Notes under the pieces: generated by a model
Databases searched by the model: none
What the model was told of the DNA's origin: nothing
What the model saw: the letters and a program-made list of their open reading frames with translations, nothing else
Assembly: GCA_007449985.2 (NCBI GenBank)
Contig: VIIQ02000066.1
Span: 124,001-188,000, forward strand
DNA length: 64,000 nucleotides
Direction: 5' to 3'
DNA from: Desmodesmus armatus
Taxonomy: Eukaryota; Chlorophyta; Chlorophyceae; Sphaeropleales; Scenedesmaceae
Translations under genes and position numbers: made by a program
Shown: in pieces, positions 22,801 to 40,560 of the stretch
How the letters are laid out: every line of letters starts with the position of its first letter
Position numbering within the stretch: the first letter of the stretch is position 1

Positions 22801-24861
22801 CTGTCCCACAAGAGCGTGGATACTGTTGCCTGGGGCATCGAGGAGCGCAGGATACGTGTGCCATGCCTTCCACCGTCTGCTTGCAACACAGAGCCGTCTA
22901 CCATCATTGGGCAGCTCTCAGTGTGTGGTGGTTTTATGGTACTTACCAGGCACTGTGTCCTGCCCTGCTGGCAGCTGCTGCAGGACGCCTGTGGGCCACT
23001 CGCAGGTCAGCAGCAGGTCCACCTCGCCAGGCAGGATCATCAGCTGGTGCCGCAACCGCGCCACATCAGACTGGTTGTAGTGGCGGCACACCTGCAGGCA
23101 CCGACGGGGTCAGGCTGCGCTGATCAGGAAGGGTTGGAGTGCCGCAAGTGTTGACGGGGCAAGTTTGTGCTAGGTGACGTGCAGGCTCTGATCGTATGCT
23201 GCTTTTCATGTACAGCATGATTGTGAAGTGTGATGCATGTATATACACAGGTGTTACTGTTTGCTTGCTGTGATCACTTGCATGCGCAGAATCAACAAGG
23301 GACCTACAGCATGCGCCACCTGCTACTGCATCCTGCATGCCCCTACCTTAGCTGCTGCTGCCTGCACAGATGCCTGCTTTGCTGCTGCAGCAGCCTGCTC
23401 CGCCTGCCGCTGCTTGGCCCTTGCTGCTGCTGCATGCATCGCTGCCGGCTCAGCACCGTCTGCACCGGCATCTGCGCCATCTGCTGCTGGTGCTGCTGCT
23501 GCTTCACCCTCAGCTGCTGCCTCTGATGGTGCTGCCTGTGTCTCCTCCTGCATCGGTGAAGCTGCCTCTGCACCATCAGCACCACCAGCGGCCACCCCAT
23601 TTTCGCCTGCAGCTGCTGCCTCGCCATTCTGCTGCTTGTCAGAGGGCTTCATCTCTGTGTCTCCTTCTCCTGCTGCTGCTGCTGCCTCTGGTGCCGGTGA
23701 CGCTGCTGCTGCTGGCGATGCTGCCGCTGCCGTTGCTGCTGGTGGTGGGGATGCTGCTGTTGCTGTGGGAGACGCTGGTGGGGGCGGGAAGGCTGCTGGA
23801 GCGGCGCTTGGCGCAGGGGGCTTGGCATGGAAAGCTTTGTAGCTGTAGGTGCCGTCCAGGTAGGCAACATTCAGTGCCTCCAGCTGAGTCTGCAGTACAT
23901 CACAGCATCACGCCGGATAACAGCACACTGCATGAGCTTGCCTCAAAAGCTGCTGATGAGGCTGGTGCTGAGCAGTGCTGGTCAATGTTGCAGGAAAGTG
24001 GTAGCGCTGCACTCACAAATACAAAATCCCACCAGTGACTGAAAGCTGTTACACGTGGTGCCGCTGTGTGCACGGCATAGCAGGTGACTGGTACCATGGC
24101 ACTCACCACACCAGACCTCCCCATGTAGTGCAGGTTCCTGGTGCCGTGCTGAGGGGGCTTCTCCAGGGCTGTGATTGTGGCTGCTGACCCCTTGCCTGCA
24201 GGCACCATGCACACACATGACAAGGTTGCATGCATGTTGGTTGGTTGGGTGAACGCTGGTTGCCATAACCCAGCCAAACAAGCATGCGGATGATGTATGC
24301 TTGCAGCACTCACAAGACAGGCATGTCCAGCACGTTAGAAAAGCAGCTGTGCTGCTGGTGCTACAATTCCTGGCATGTTACTTCAGCACAGTTGCAGTAA
24401 TGCTGCCTTCGCATGTGTTGCACCCTGCGCCTTGGGCTGTTGTAATGAGGCGCAGGCGTGTCAGTGGCTCCTGCTCAGCACGCTGCTGCCTGGCTGCTCA
24501 CCATAGCCGCCAATGAAGTATGTCTTGACTGGTAGCTGTGCTGAGCCATCAACATACTTCTGCAGAGCCTTGGGGATGTCACCGTCATCGCCTGTAGCGG
24601 TGTACACAGCACGGGGTGTGATCGCAGTCATTGCTGTGGCTGCTGCGTGGTGTGCACAAGCCAGCAGGGTTGCATGGCCCTATGCAACTGCATATGGGAT
24701 GACAGGAGCAACATCCACCTACTTGCTTCCTCAAAGAACTGCCCGACACACAGCAGCAGGTCGAATGGGCCGTTCTTCTTGTTGACAGCAGCAACCTTCT
24801 TGAACAGGGCGTCGAACCCGCCCAGACAGTCGCCAGCGAGCAGGACCTTGACAGCACTCAT
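16865..24861 (-). CDS. CWF19-like protein 1 (CwfJ family) with RRM
   Basis: Seventeen exons join in frame to 934 residues: 24861-24723, 24591-24502, 24195-24107, 23889-23347, 23091-22947, 22684-22188, 21691-21617, 21372-21300, 20876-20740, 20472-20400, 20195-20085, 19616-19417, 19019-18868, 18320-18199, 17859-17757, 17518-17366, 16967-16865. The start MSAVKVLLAGD, with FDLLLCVGQFF after it, is the phosphoesterase-like N-terminal domain. An RRM follows (KSVFVRNLPFE at about residue 560, ending FMGREIAVATS). Then come GCWFCLSS and the HIT-like block HALIIPIEHHPS (CwfJ domain 1) and the DWKACTYSGDEE tail (CwfJ domain 2). Relatives act with late spliceosomes and in lariat debranching in the nucleus. 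An Ala/Glu-rich insert (exon 4) and an Ala-rich run in exon 6 are lineage-specific. Several exons have partial copies in adjacent introns. Confidence 0.9.
17013..17090 (-). pseudogene. Duplicate of CwfJ last-exon acceptor and start
   Basis: This is a tandem copy of 16918-16992, the acceptor and first half of the last CwfJ exon. The copy keeps the CAG acceptor at the same phase and would encode a terminal segment starting RAGWKACTYSGDEEN, which then leaves the family sequence and runs to a stop near 16840. It could be an alternative last exon giving a truncated CwfJ domain 2, or a decaying copy. Confidence 0.7.
18559..18659 (-). pseudogene. Copy of CwfJ exon 13 3' half in intron 13
   Basis: About 98 bp match 18849-18946 with roughly four differences, including the whole donor site. 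In the parental frame three differences are synonymous and one changes Pro to Ala. A CACAG acceptor-like motif sits at the copy's 5' edge in the phase needed after exon 12. It may be an alternative exon encoding the HIT-like motif rather than a dead copy. Confidence 0.75.
18807..18829. repeat. Perfect 10-bp stem hairpin in CwfJ intron
   Basis: TTGCCTTGCC and GGCAAGGCAA flank a GAT loop. It lies in the 186-bp spacer between the two copies of the exon 13 segment. Confidence 0.75.
19927..19976 (-). pseudogene. Copy of CwfJ exon 11 3' end in intron 11
   Basis: About 46 bp repeat the end of exon 11 (20086-20131) with one internal change, and the donor is altered from GTAAAT to GTCAGT. A matching pair of flanks (19707-19788 and 19997-20079) shows that the duplicated unit was longer, about 290 bp. 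Confidence 0.75.
20711..20724 (+). repeat. Poly-C tract (14 C)
   Basis: A run of 14 C lies in CwfJ intron 9, just downstream of the exon 9 donor on the minus strand. Confidence 0.9.
22045..22093 (-). pseudogene. Copy of CwfJ exon 6 3' end in intron 6
   Basis: The last ~35 bp of exon 6 (encoding IEQLGQLPE) and its GTGGGT donor recur about 130 bp into the intron. The shared flank GCATGCTTGTCAGGTGCA also occurs twice (21946 and 22152), which marks a tandem duplication. Confidence 0.75.
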
Positions 24862-25578
24862 TGTTTAGTAGTACTCAGCCAGAAGTGACACGCCCCATAC
24901 GCATGGTGGGCTTTTTTGGAAGCTGCACTCGGCCAGATCTGTCGACCTTGGACTGGAGACTGCAGCACCTTGACAACCAAGAAATCACGACAGTAGTTTG
25001 TTTGGATCAAGACACACCTGCTCTTGTTCCCTTTTCAACCTCCTGGTTTGAACGTGGTGATGACAGCTGCCAGCCTGGCAAAGAATTGGCAAAGGCCCAT
25101 GGGACTGGCAACCAGGCCAAGCGCAACGTTTTGAAAGCGCTACACATCTGATGGTTACAATGTTCACCCACATAGTATACAACCTGCAGGCAGTCTCCTG
25201 CAAAGCCGCTATCACCACCACCAGGCAGCAGAAAGCCAGCAGGTGCCCGCAACACCTCCACAGCCAACCCTTGGGTCAACGACACCCCTGAAAAGCTACC
25301 ATCCTGCCAAAATCAGCACAATCATATGGCACTCGCACAGCCATGCAGCTATTTGCAAGGCGTCATAGAGCGCTCGCAAGCAGCAACAAGTGTTCCGAGC
25401 TCATGTGCTGTTGTGCTGTGCTGTGTGATACAAACACAGAGGAGCCCTCAAGGCCCAGGTCCGGATGCAGCAGGCTTACATGCCAGCTCAAGCGCCCGTC
25501 AATGTCCCAACTGCAACTGCAACAAACAAGCTGGCTGGCTGTGTGGCAGCCACACTGCAGCCCAAACACCGTTCAACC
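24862..25578. other. Intergenic between CwfJ start and FtsH end
   Basis: About 0.7 kb separates two head-to-tail minus-strand genes and should hold the CwfJ promoter. A 90-codon open frame (25285-25007, minus) has no recognisable domain and no ATG-based start. It could be a 5' UTR or random frame. Confidence 0.45.
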
Positions 25579-33759
<8,181 letters not shown>

Positions 33760-34648
33760 GATGAGGCCACACAAGATGAGGCTTCCCAACTCTGACCGCT
33801 TGCGAGTCCGTGCGCGTAAGCACCTTCAGGAACAGCAAAATCAAAGCAAAGGGTTGGAACTCCTGCCAGACAGGACTTGACCAGCTACAGTCAAGGCATC
33901 CTGAAACCTTGGCCCTTGACAAATTGACCGACAGACGTGTGGTGCTGATCAATGTCGCGATGTCTATCACGGCAACTACAAGCCCTCGAACATATCTTAT
34001 TGCAATCAAAGGCTTCAGCGTGTGCTTCCTGCAGTGCAGTACACCGAGGGCGAGGCTGGTGGTGCCAGTCTGGTGGAGAGCCAAGGAGCAAACAGCCCGC
34101 TGCGGTGTGTACTTTGGGTTTGATCTTTTGGGCCAGGCCTAAAGTTTCAATCAATGGGTGTGGACGGCTTTGTAGGGCATGCATGGAGACTGGCTCACTG
34201 CGGACCGTAGGCAGGTATGAGGGTGTTGACAGGGGGTGACTGAGGGTGCAGCAATGAGGTCACCCTCGAGGGTGAGGGGCAGGCTTGGACTTCTTACTCA
34301 ATGTCAGCACTGTCACTTGTTCCTGAATGCACAGTTGGACATGAGGCATGCATGGCTGCACCACCAGAGTGGCAGCCAGGGCCACAGTCTGCAACCAACA
34401 TGCCCCTCCCCTCCCCCGCTTGCCCCCCCCCCTTCGAAGACCCTGAGGCAGGAACTGCCTCTCCCCAACCTCCTCTCCTAAAATCCTCGTGCCTTTCCAG
34501 ACTTTACGAGCCCTGGTCGCGTGCTCCACGGTGCTGTTGAGGTCGTAGCCAGGCATTAGTCAACAGAGTGACCACCTGGTTTGAAAAGTGTGTCTCTGAC
34601 TGTAAGCGGCGCTATATTGACCCCTTTGCCTCGTTGCTTTGTACAACC
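33760..34648. promoter_or_regulatory. Shared 5' region of FtsH and dUTPase genes
   Basis: The minus-strand FtsH ATG (33759) and plus-strand dUTPase ATG (34649) face away from each other across about 0.9 kb, so both promoters must lie here. No TATA box or named element could be assigned with confidence. Confidence 0.5.
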
Positions 34649-35709
34649 ATGCATGCTCGCTTGCAACTGGCCTTATTCAGTAGTTCCAGCAGCTGCATCG
34701 CTCACGCCAGGCTCCTGGTGCCGCGTTGCCCCTGTATCGTCACCCAGCAGCTGCGTTCGGCTACCATGAGTGCAAAGGTGCTGTCCTCCAGCGAGAACCT
34801 GCCTGTAGCCAGCACAACCCAGGAAGCGGGACATATGGAGCCCCCAACCAAGCAGCCGCGCCTGGAGCAGCCCAGCAGCTTCAAAATCAAGCTGCTGAAT
34901 GAGCATGCCCAGCCACCAAAGCGTGGCAGCGCGCTGGCAGCCGGCTATGACCTCTTCAGGTGATCAGCAACTGATCATGCAGTTTGAAATCAAGCAAACC
35001 AAGTCTAGCGCACTCCTTGATGCAGAGCCCGGATTGAGTTCCCTGATTGTTTTTTTCCTGCAGTTCTGAAGACACGGAGGTCCCAGCCAAGGGCAAGAAG
35101 CTGGTCAGCACAGGCATTGCCATCCACACACCCCCAGGCACCTATGGTCGTGTGGCCCCCCGCTCAGGCTTGGCCTGCAAAAACTTCATCGACGTCGGGG
35201 CGGGTGTGATTGACGAGGACTACAGGGGGGAGGTCAAGGTGCTGCTGTTCAACTTTTCGGAGGAGGCTTTCAAAGGTGAGTGTGCTGAGCTCAGCCTTGT
35301 GCTGCTACTGCTGCTGCTGCCATGGTGCTGCATGGCAGCAGGACCAGAGGTAGGCAGCAGCATGTTACATGCCTGACTGCTACTGTCAGTGGTTCTCGGC
35401 ATGGCTTTGCCCTGCTGGCGTCCGCCTCCCTCCAAACGTAGTGCCGCACACACAAGCAAGTCGCATACACCTCATGAAGCCACAATCTCTTCAAAGCCTG
35501 CACTCACTGCCGTGCATGCCGGTGCTGCTGCAATGCTTGCTTGCTGTCCCTTCGACCTGCCTGCAGTTGAGAAGGGCATGCGGATCGCACAGCTGGTGCT
35601 GGAGCGCATTGTGACACCCCCTGTGGAGGTTGTGGAGGATTTGGATGCAACTGACAGGGGCGCAGGTGGCTTTGGATCTACTGGCTTTGTTGGTAACCCC
35701 AGCAGGTGA
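34649..35709 (+). CDS. DUT: Deoxyuridine triphosphatase (dUTPase)
   Basis: Three exons (34649-34959, 35064-35275, 35567-35709) join in frame to 221 residues. dUTPase hydrolyses dUTP to dUMP and pyrophosphate, keeping uracil out of DNA and feeding dTMP synthesis. All five trimeric-dUTPase motifs are present: [33 protein letters not shown] (with the catalytic Asp), [10 protein letters not shown] and the C-terminal [10 protein letters not shown]. The first 39 residues before a second in-frame ATG (34766) are Arg/Leu/Ser/Cys-rich without acids, like an organelle presequence. The two starts could give organelle and nuclear forms, as in other eukaryotes (inference). It is divergent from the mitochondrial FtsH gene. 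Confidence 0.95.
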
Positions 35710-36428
35710 AGCTTGCCTGTTTCTGGGTTGACGTTGAGCAGAGCTGAGACGTTGAGCAACGCTGAGACAGCAGTTGCTGTAACTGGGGGAGAGCTGTGGG
35801 GTGGGGAATCTGGGACCACACTGGAGATGCCTGACTGGCTGCTTCACAGCAGCAGTAGGACACTCGAACTTCTGCGTGTTTTTGTATCAAGCTGCCCTTA
35901 CAGGGCTGGGCTTCTTCTGCACTTTGTGCTCGTTTTGTGATCAACATTGTACATCTGTAACGTCACAGGTCTGACATTACAGGCGGTAATCAGTGTGAAG
36001 CCCACCAAGACCTTGCTTACATCAGCAGTGATCAGCACCTACCCAGGCACGCAGCATGCAACATGGCAGCTACCAGTCAGCTGGGTACACAGTTGCTGCA
36101 AGCTTCTTTCAGACGGCTCCACACATCTGGTGGCAGCTCCTGCAAAAGCAACAGCAACACCGCGGCAGGCATGCAGACGTCACACAGTGGGGAGGCAGTC
36201 TGGCAAAGCAACAGCAACTGAGCCAACCAGCTTGCCGTGAGTCGAGCAACCCAAAACATTCTGCTGGCCAGCCTTGCTGGCAGCTCCACAATGCTTTGTC
36301 CAAGGTGACACTGCTGTCAGCAAGCCATGACTGACACACCACGCAGCTCTTGTGCATGATCATGCAACAAACCACCAGCATGGCCAAAGGCGCTGTCCCC
36401 AAGTTCAAGGCAGCCAACAGTCCTCACC
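35710..36428. other. Intergenic between convergent genes
   Basis: 3' flanks of the dUTPase gene (plus) and the F-box LRR gene (minus). A short direct repeat (GTTGAGCA, CGCTGAGAC-like) occurs at 35730-35770. A further exon of the LRR gene may be hidden here, because a good donor (AAG/GTGAGT) sits just before its last 16 codons. Confidence 0.45.
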
Positions 36429-36889
36429 CTAACCCACTGCCAGCCGCCACACCACACCACTCACCTTGCTTTGCAGTGACAGCAAGAAACCCGGTGCCAG
36501 CTGGCTGCTGAGTGCCCCATGCACCCACAGATGAGTCAGCCTGCGGAGCGCTGTCAGCTCCTGCACACCCTGATCAGTGATGCTGCTCTGCCACACGATG
36601 CTCAGCGACTCCAAGCCAGTCAACCTTGCGAGCTGCGCTGCCGCCGCATCGTCAACATTAGTCATCGACAGTTGCGTCATCCTATGCAGCGAGGGCAGCA
36701 GGGCGAGCATGCTGGCGGGCAAGGGAGTGTCATAGGGAGTTGCTCTGATGAGGTCGAGCTTCTGTAACGATGGGCAGGACGTCACTAGGCCCTGCATGTC
36801 ACCAGCTGAGAGCAGCGCAAAGGAGTCCGAGAGCAGCAGCTGCTGCAGGAGCGGCAACCTAGCGGTGCCAGCGGCGCAGCCGCCGCCGC

Positions 36890-36924
<35 letters not shown>

Positions 36925-38632
36925 GCAAACATTGCTGCCACTGCCCTGGGAGGCAGCAGGCACCTGGACAAGTCCAAGTGCTGCAGGGTGCTGCTCGCCG
37001 TCAGTGCTGCATAGGCTGCTACACCGGACCCTTCTCCCACACCTGCTGCTCCCTGCAGCCCTGCCGCACCCACCCCTGCAGCTGCTGCTGCCATCGCGGC
37101 TGCATGCACACCCAGTGACCCAGCTGTCATGTCGTGCAGGTACCCTGCAGCAGCAGCAGGCGCCACCTGCTGCAGAGTACCCCTCAGGTTCAGGTGCCGC
37201 AAGCCTGTGATGTGGCTCAGAGCAGCCAACAGAGCGGCTGTGCCTGCAGCCCCACCAACGAGAGGTGTGCTGGTCAGCTGCAGGTGCTGCAGCGCTGTAG
37301 CTGCGGACAGCAGCATCGGGTCAAAGCCTGCTGCTGCAGTGACCTCCAACCGCAGCAGCTGCTGCAGCGGCAGGGCACTCCTGCTGTTGCGCTGCTGCTG
37401 TCCCACCAAGAGCGGCAGGCCTGGTACCGCCTCCACCAAGAGGGCAGTAAGGCCTGTCAGCTTCTGCCACAGCTGCCCGGGTTCAAAGCCCGCTGATGTC
37501 ACTGTTTGGTCCCTGCACCGCAGTAACTGCAGGTCCCGCAACTCCACAAAGCTGCACACTGTGCTGAGCAGCTGCCGGTAGCTGCCCCTGATGATTTGCA
37601 GGCTGGTCAGCCGCTGCAGCGGGGCAAGGGCCGCAGCGTCTAGGGTATAGGCGGCCGCAGCTGCGCTAAACCCCGGCGGTTGCGGCTTCTCCAACCGCAG
37701 GTGGGTGAGCCCTGGTGCTGCTGCCAGGCTGGCTAGGCTACTGAGGCAGCAGTATTGCAGAGCTAGACTGGTGAGGTTTGAAAAGGCGGCAAAGCTGCAC
37801 ACACCCTGCTGGATGCTTTGGTTGAGCATCAGCGAGGGTTCTGCAGGTGCGTCCTGTCCTTCTGCTGCTGCTGTGCTACTAGTGCCAGCACCACTGCTGC
37901 CGTCTGCACCGCTGCTGTCACTGGTGCTGCTGGTGCTGCTGGTGCTGCTGCTACTGCCGGCACTGCGGCTGCTGCTGCTGGCAGTGCTGGAGCTGTCGTC
38001 ACTCAAGTGTGTGAGGGTCATGTGTGAGAGGCCCAGGGACTGCAGGCGGGGACAGTCCCAGGTGCCAAGCTGCAGGTCTGCCTCGCAATGGTAAGCCGCT
38101 GACAGCTGCACTGCCAGCACACTCCTGCCGTGTGTTGCTAGCCAGTCTTGCAGAACAGCTGTGGTCTCCTTGCTGCTGCTCCTGTGCTGGATCGTGTCTG
38201 TGGCTGCAAGGGCTGCTGTGTGCCATGCGGAGCTGACAGATGCTGTGCTGAGGCGCGCAGGAAGGTCGATGTGCTGGAGCACCAGCACCAGGAGCTCCCA
38301 GGGGAGGTGCCAGGAGGGCTGACTGGCTTCGCACACCTGCCAGCAGCATGTTAGGAACAAGGCAGATGCCATGCCCGGGCAGGGATAGCTAACTAACTTG
38401 CCGGATGGGGCATTCAGGCGTACAGATGAGAGATGTGTGATGTGTGAATGTGCATGCTCACGTGAGCATGTAGGGGACTGACTGTGCTGCCAGCAGAGCC
38501 TTGCAAAAAGGCATGGTAGCCGTAACTTTGGTTGTCTTTGAAGTCCAGCAAGCTCCCAAACCCTACCTGTGGGTCCTGCTGCTCCAGCGCACCAGCCTGG
38601 CCAGCCAACACTGCTGCCGCAATTGCTGCCAT
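36429..38632 (-). CDS. F-box-like leucine-rich-repeat protein
   Basis: Two exons (38632-38567, 38336-36429) join in phase to about 657 residues. Residues ~29-65 (HLPWELLVLVLQHIDLPARLS, then VSSAWHTAA) match the F-box pattern that docks Skp1 in SCF ubiquitin ligases. From about residue 130 on there are at least ten LRR-like segments (LTHLRLEKP, LQHLQLTSTP, LRHLNLRG, LQHLDLSRC, LQKLDLIRA, LESLSIVW). Substrate recognition for ubiquitylation is the likely role; the target is unknown. Poly-Ser and poly-Ala runs (for example at 36890-36925) interrupt the repeats. A donor-like AAG/GTGAGT near 36476 means the true 3' end could splice to an exon outside the part called here. The F-box call is moderate, the LRR call strong. 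Confidence 0.75.
36884..36925 (-). repeat. Coding GCT/CCG tract (poly-Ser/Gly)
   Basis: A trinucleotide run inside the LRR exon encodes about twelve serines followed by four glycines. The run is in frame and probably length-variable. Confidence 0.8.
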
Positions 38633-39093
38633 CTAGGATACCGCCTGCAAGCTCTGGCACACAGATGTGACCAAGGGACTGATCCTAAGAAGTTCACGTT
38701 ACGTTTCGTGCACAGGCCAATGTGCCGTGGACCGGGATCCGGCAGCACTGCTGTCAGCCAGCTGCCACCGTCCGCATGATGCCAGAGTATGCACTGGATC
38801 ACACAATGTAATGAGGGAACCGTGGCTGGTACTCAGCTGCAGACCCCAGCGCGATGAGACGTCTTTGACTTGCAGTTTGACCGGCACATGACCAGCACAC
38901 GACCAAGCAAAGCTGGCAGGCATGTGCAGTCAGCCTTGTCATAACACCAACGATATTAAGCGGTCAAGGCCATCCAGTCCCGTCTACGCCACGGTCGGTG
39001 CTGCAGCTGATCTGAACTTGATCCAACAGGCAACACCTTCTAAAAGCACACCGTCTGAGTTGCAGCAAAGATATACCTAGCTGAATCAAACCA
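38633..39093. promoter_or_regulatory. Bidirectional 5' region, F-box LRR / ACBD
   Basis: About 460 bp separate the divergent ATGs at 38632 (minus) and 39094 (plus). Both promoters must lie here, but no specific element could be named. Confidence 0.5.
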
Positions 39094-40560
39094 ATGTCGC
39101 ACGCAAGCGAGGACGTTCTGGAGGAGGCCTTCCATGCAGCGGCAGACCACTTGGGGCAGCTGGTGTCAGCCAACCCCACATCAGTGCATGATGGAGTGAA
39201 GTTGCAGCTGTACGGTTTATACAAGCAGGCAACTGCTGGACAGTGCACAGCTCCGAAGCCAGCCTTTTTTGATAGAGCAGCACGCTTGAAATGGTAAGTG
39301 GGTGGCACCCACTGGGTGCAGCAAATCTGGCAAGTGGCAGCGGGTGTTGCCCACGCTCAACGTGACTGGCATGGTGGGTTGTCATGCGTCAACACGGATA
39401 CTTTCTGTACGTGGTGGTGACCCGCAGGAACCACTGGCAGAAGCTGGGGGACATGTCAGCAGCAGACGCGATGCAGCAGTACATCGAAACCCTCGCCAAT
39501 GTTGATCCGGACTGGCAATCAGCAGCAGCAGGAGGAGGAGGAGGCAGCAAAGGGCCGCAGCAGAAACAGGGTGGTGCAGGGGGCCCTGTCTTCAGCACAC
39601 TACGAGACCCGCATGCAGAGCAGCAGCAGGTAGGGTGTGCACTGTATCATGCATGGGCGCCTGGGGTTGTGTTGAGGTGTGCCTGCAGGCAGCTAGCTGC
39701 AAGTGCTTTGCAGCAAACAGGAGGACAGGGTTCGCGCTAACAGCGTTTGTGTGCCTCATAGAGCCCAGCCCCCAATCCTGTTGGGCCCTGTGTGGGCCTG
39801 TCTTTTGCCTGCCAGCTGCATCCTGCCATGTCATGTGGAACCTTGGACACGACCGCGGCAGTTTGCTGCATCTCACTGCAGGCCAGCAGCGGCACCAGCA
39901 TACAGGAAGCAGGCCAAGGTGACTACCTGCACCTCAATTTCTCTGTGAGCAGTCGGCCATAACGTACTGCTGATCCGCCGCTTGTGCTGCATCTCGCTGC
40001 AGGCCAGCAGCGGCACCAGCATACAAGAGGCAGCAGGTCAAGGTGACCTCCAACAGCTCCAGGCTCTGTTACAAAACGGCACAGCAGTGGACAGTAAAGA
40101 CGATTCAGGCTGTACTGCGCTGCACTTTGCAGCTGACCGGGGGCAGCAGGATGCGTTGGAGCTGCTGTTGGCGGCTGGTGCTGATGTCCATGCAGCTGAT
40201 GCTGACGGGCAGACCTCGTTGCACTATGCTGCTACATGTGGGCATCAAGAGGTGAGGGACTTGTATAAGCTGGTATATGATGTGTGTATACACTTTCTTT
40301 TCGCTGCATGCATGCGGGCGGGATAACTGCTTGCCACTCTGTTGACCTCAGACATGCACACTTTGTCCAACCCTGGAAGCGGCCACTGGCGGTGAGAGTC
40401 TGCTGCTGACGCTGCTGTCATGTTGTTTTCCGTGTCGTGTTGCTGCTGCTGCCAGGTTTGTCGGTTGTTGCTGCGGGCAGGTGCAGACCCAAGCAGGCAA
40501 GATGCTGATGGTCAGACGCCACAGCAGCTATCGCCCTCGGACTGGACATGCTGGAGCTGA
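39094..40560 (+). CDS. Acyl-CoA-binding protein with ankyrin repeats (ACBD6-like)
   Basis: Four exons (39094-39293, 39428-39629, 40003-40251, 40456-40560) join in frame to 251 residues. Residues ~7-95 form an acyl-CoA-binding domain: LEEAFHAAADHL, the ligand-contact YGLYKQAT, then KWNHWQKLGDMS and ADAMQQYIETLA. A Gly/Gln-rich linker leads to ankyrin repeats (DSGCTALHFAADRGQQDALELLLAAGADV is split here as DSGCTALHFAADRG and DALELLLAAGADV; then GQTSLHYAATCGH and VCRLLLRAGADP). The domain order matches ACBD6 and plant ankyrin ACBPs, which carry long-chain acyl-CoA in cytosol or at membranes. The last repeat ends abruptly (GQTPQQLSPSDW then stop). One base out of frame the DNA would continue with an ankyrin-like IALGLDMLELI, so a one-base indel is possible. 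Confidence 0.88.
39868..39921 (+). pseudogene. Copy of ACBD exon 3 acceptor and start
   Basis: About 54 bp duplicate 39988-40046, covering the acceptor and the first ~40 bp of exon 3, with few changes. The copy lies about 120 bp upstream in intron 2 and offers a competing acceptor in the same phase. After GQGD it leaves the ankyrin sequence. Confidence 0.8.

Noticed and set aside
25007..25303. Alternative last exon of the FtsH gene starting DGSFSGVSLTQ
   Set aside because: It joins only with a different donor and has no family similarity; exon 25756-25579 joins with the normal donor and ends in a plausible tail.
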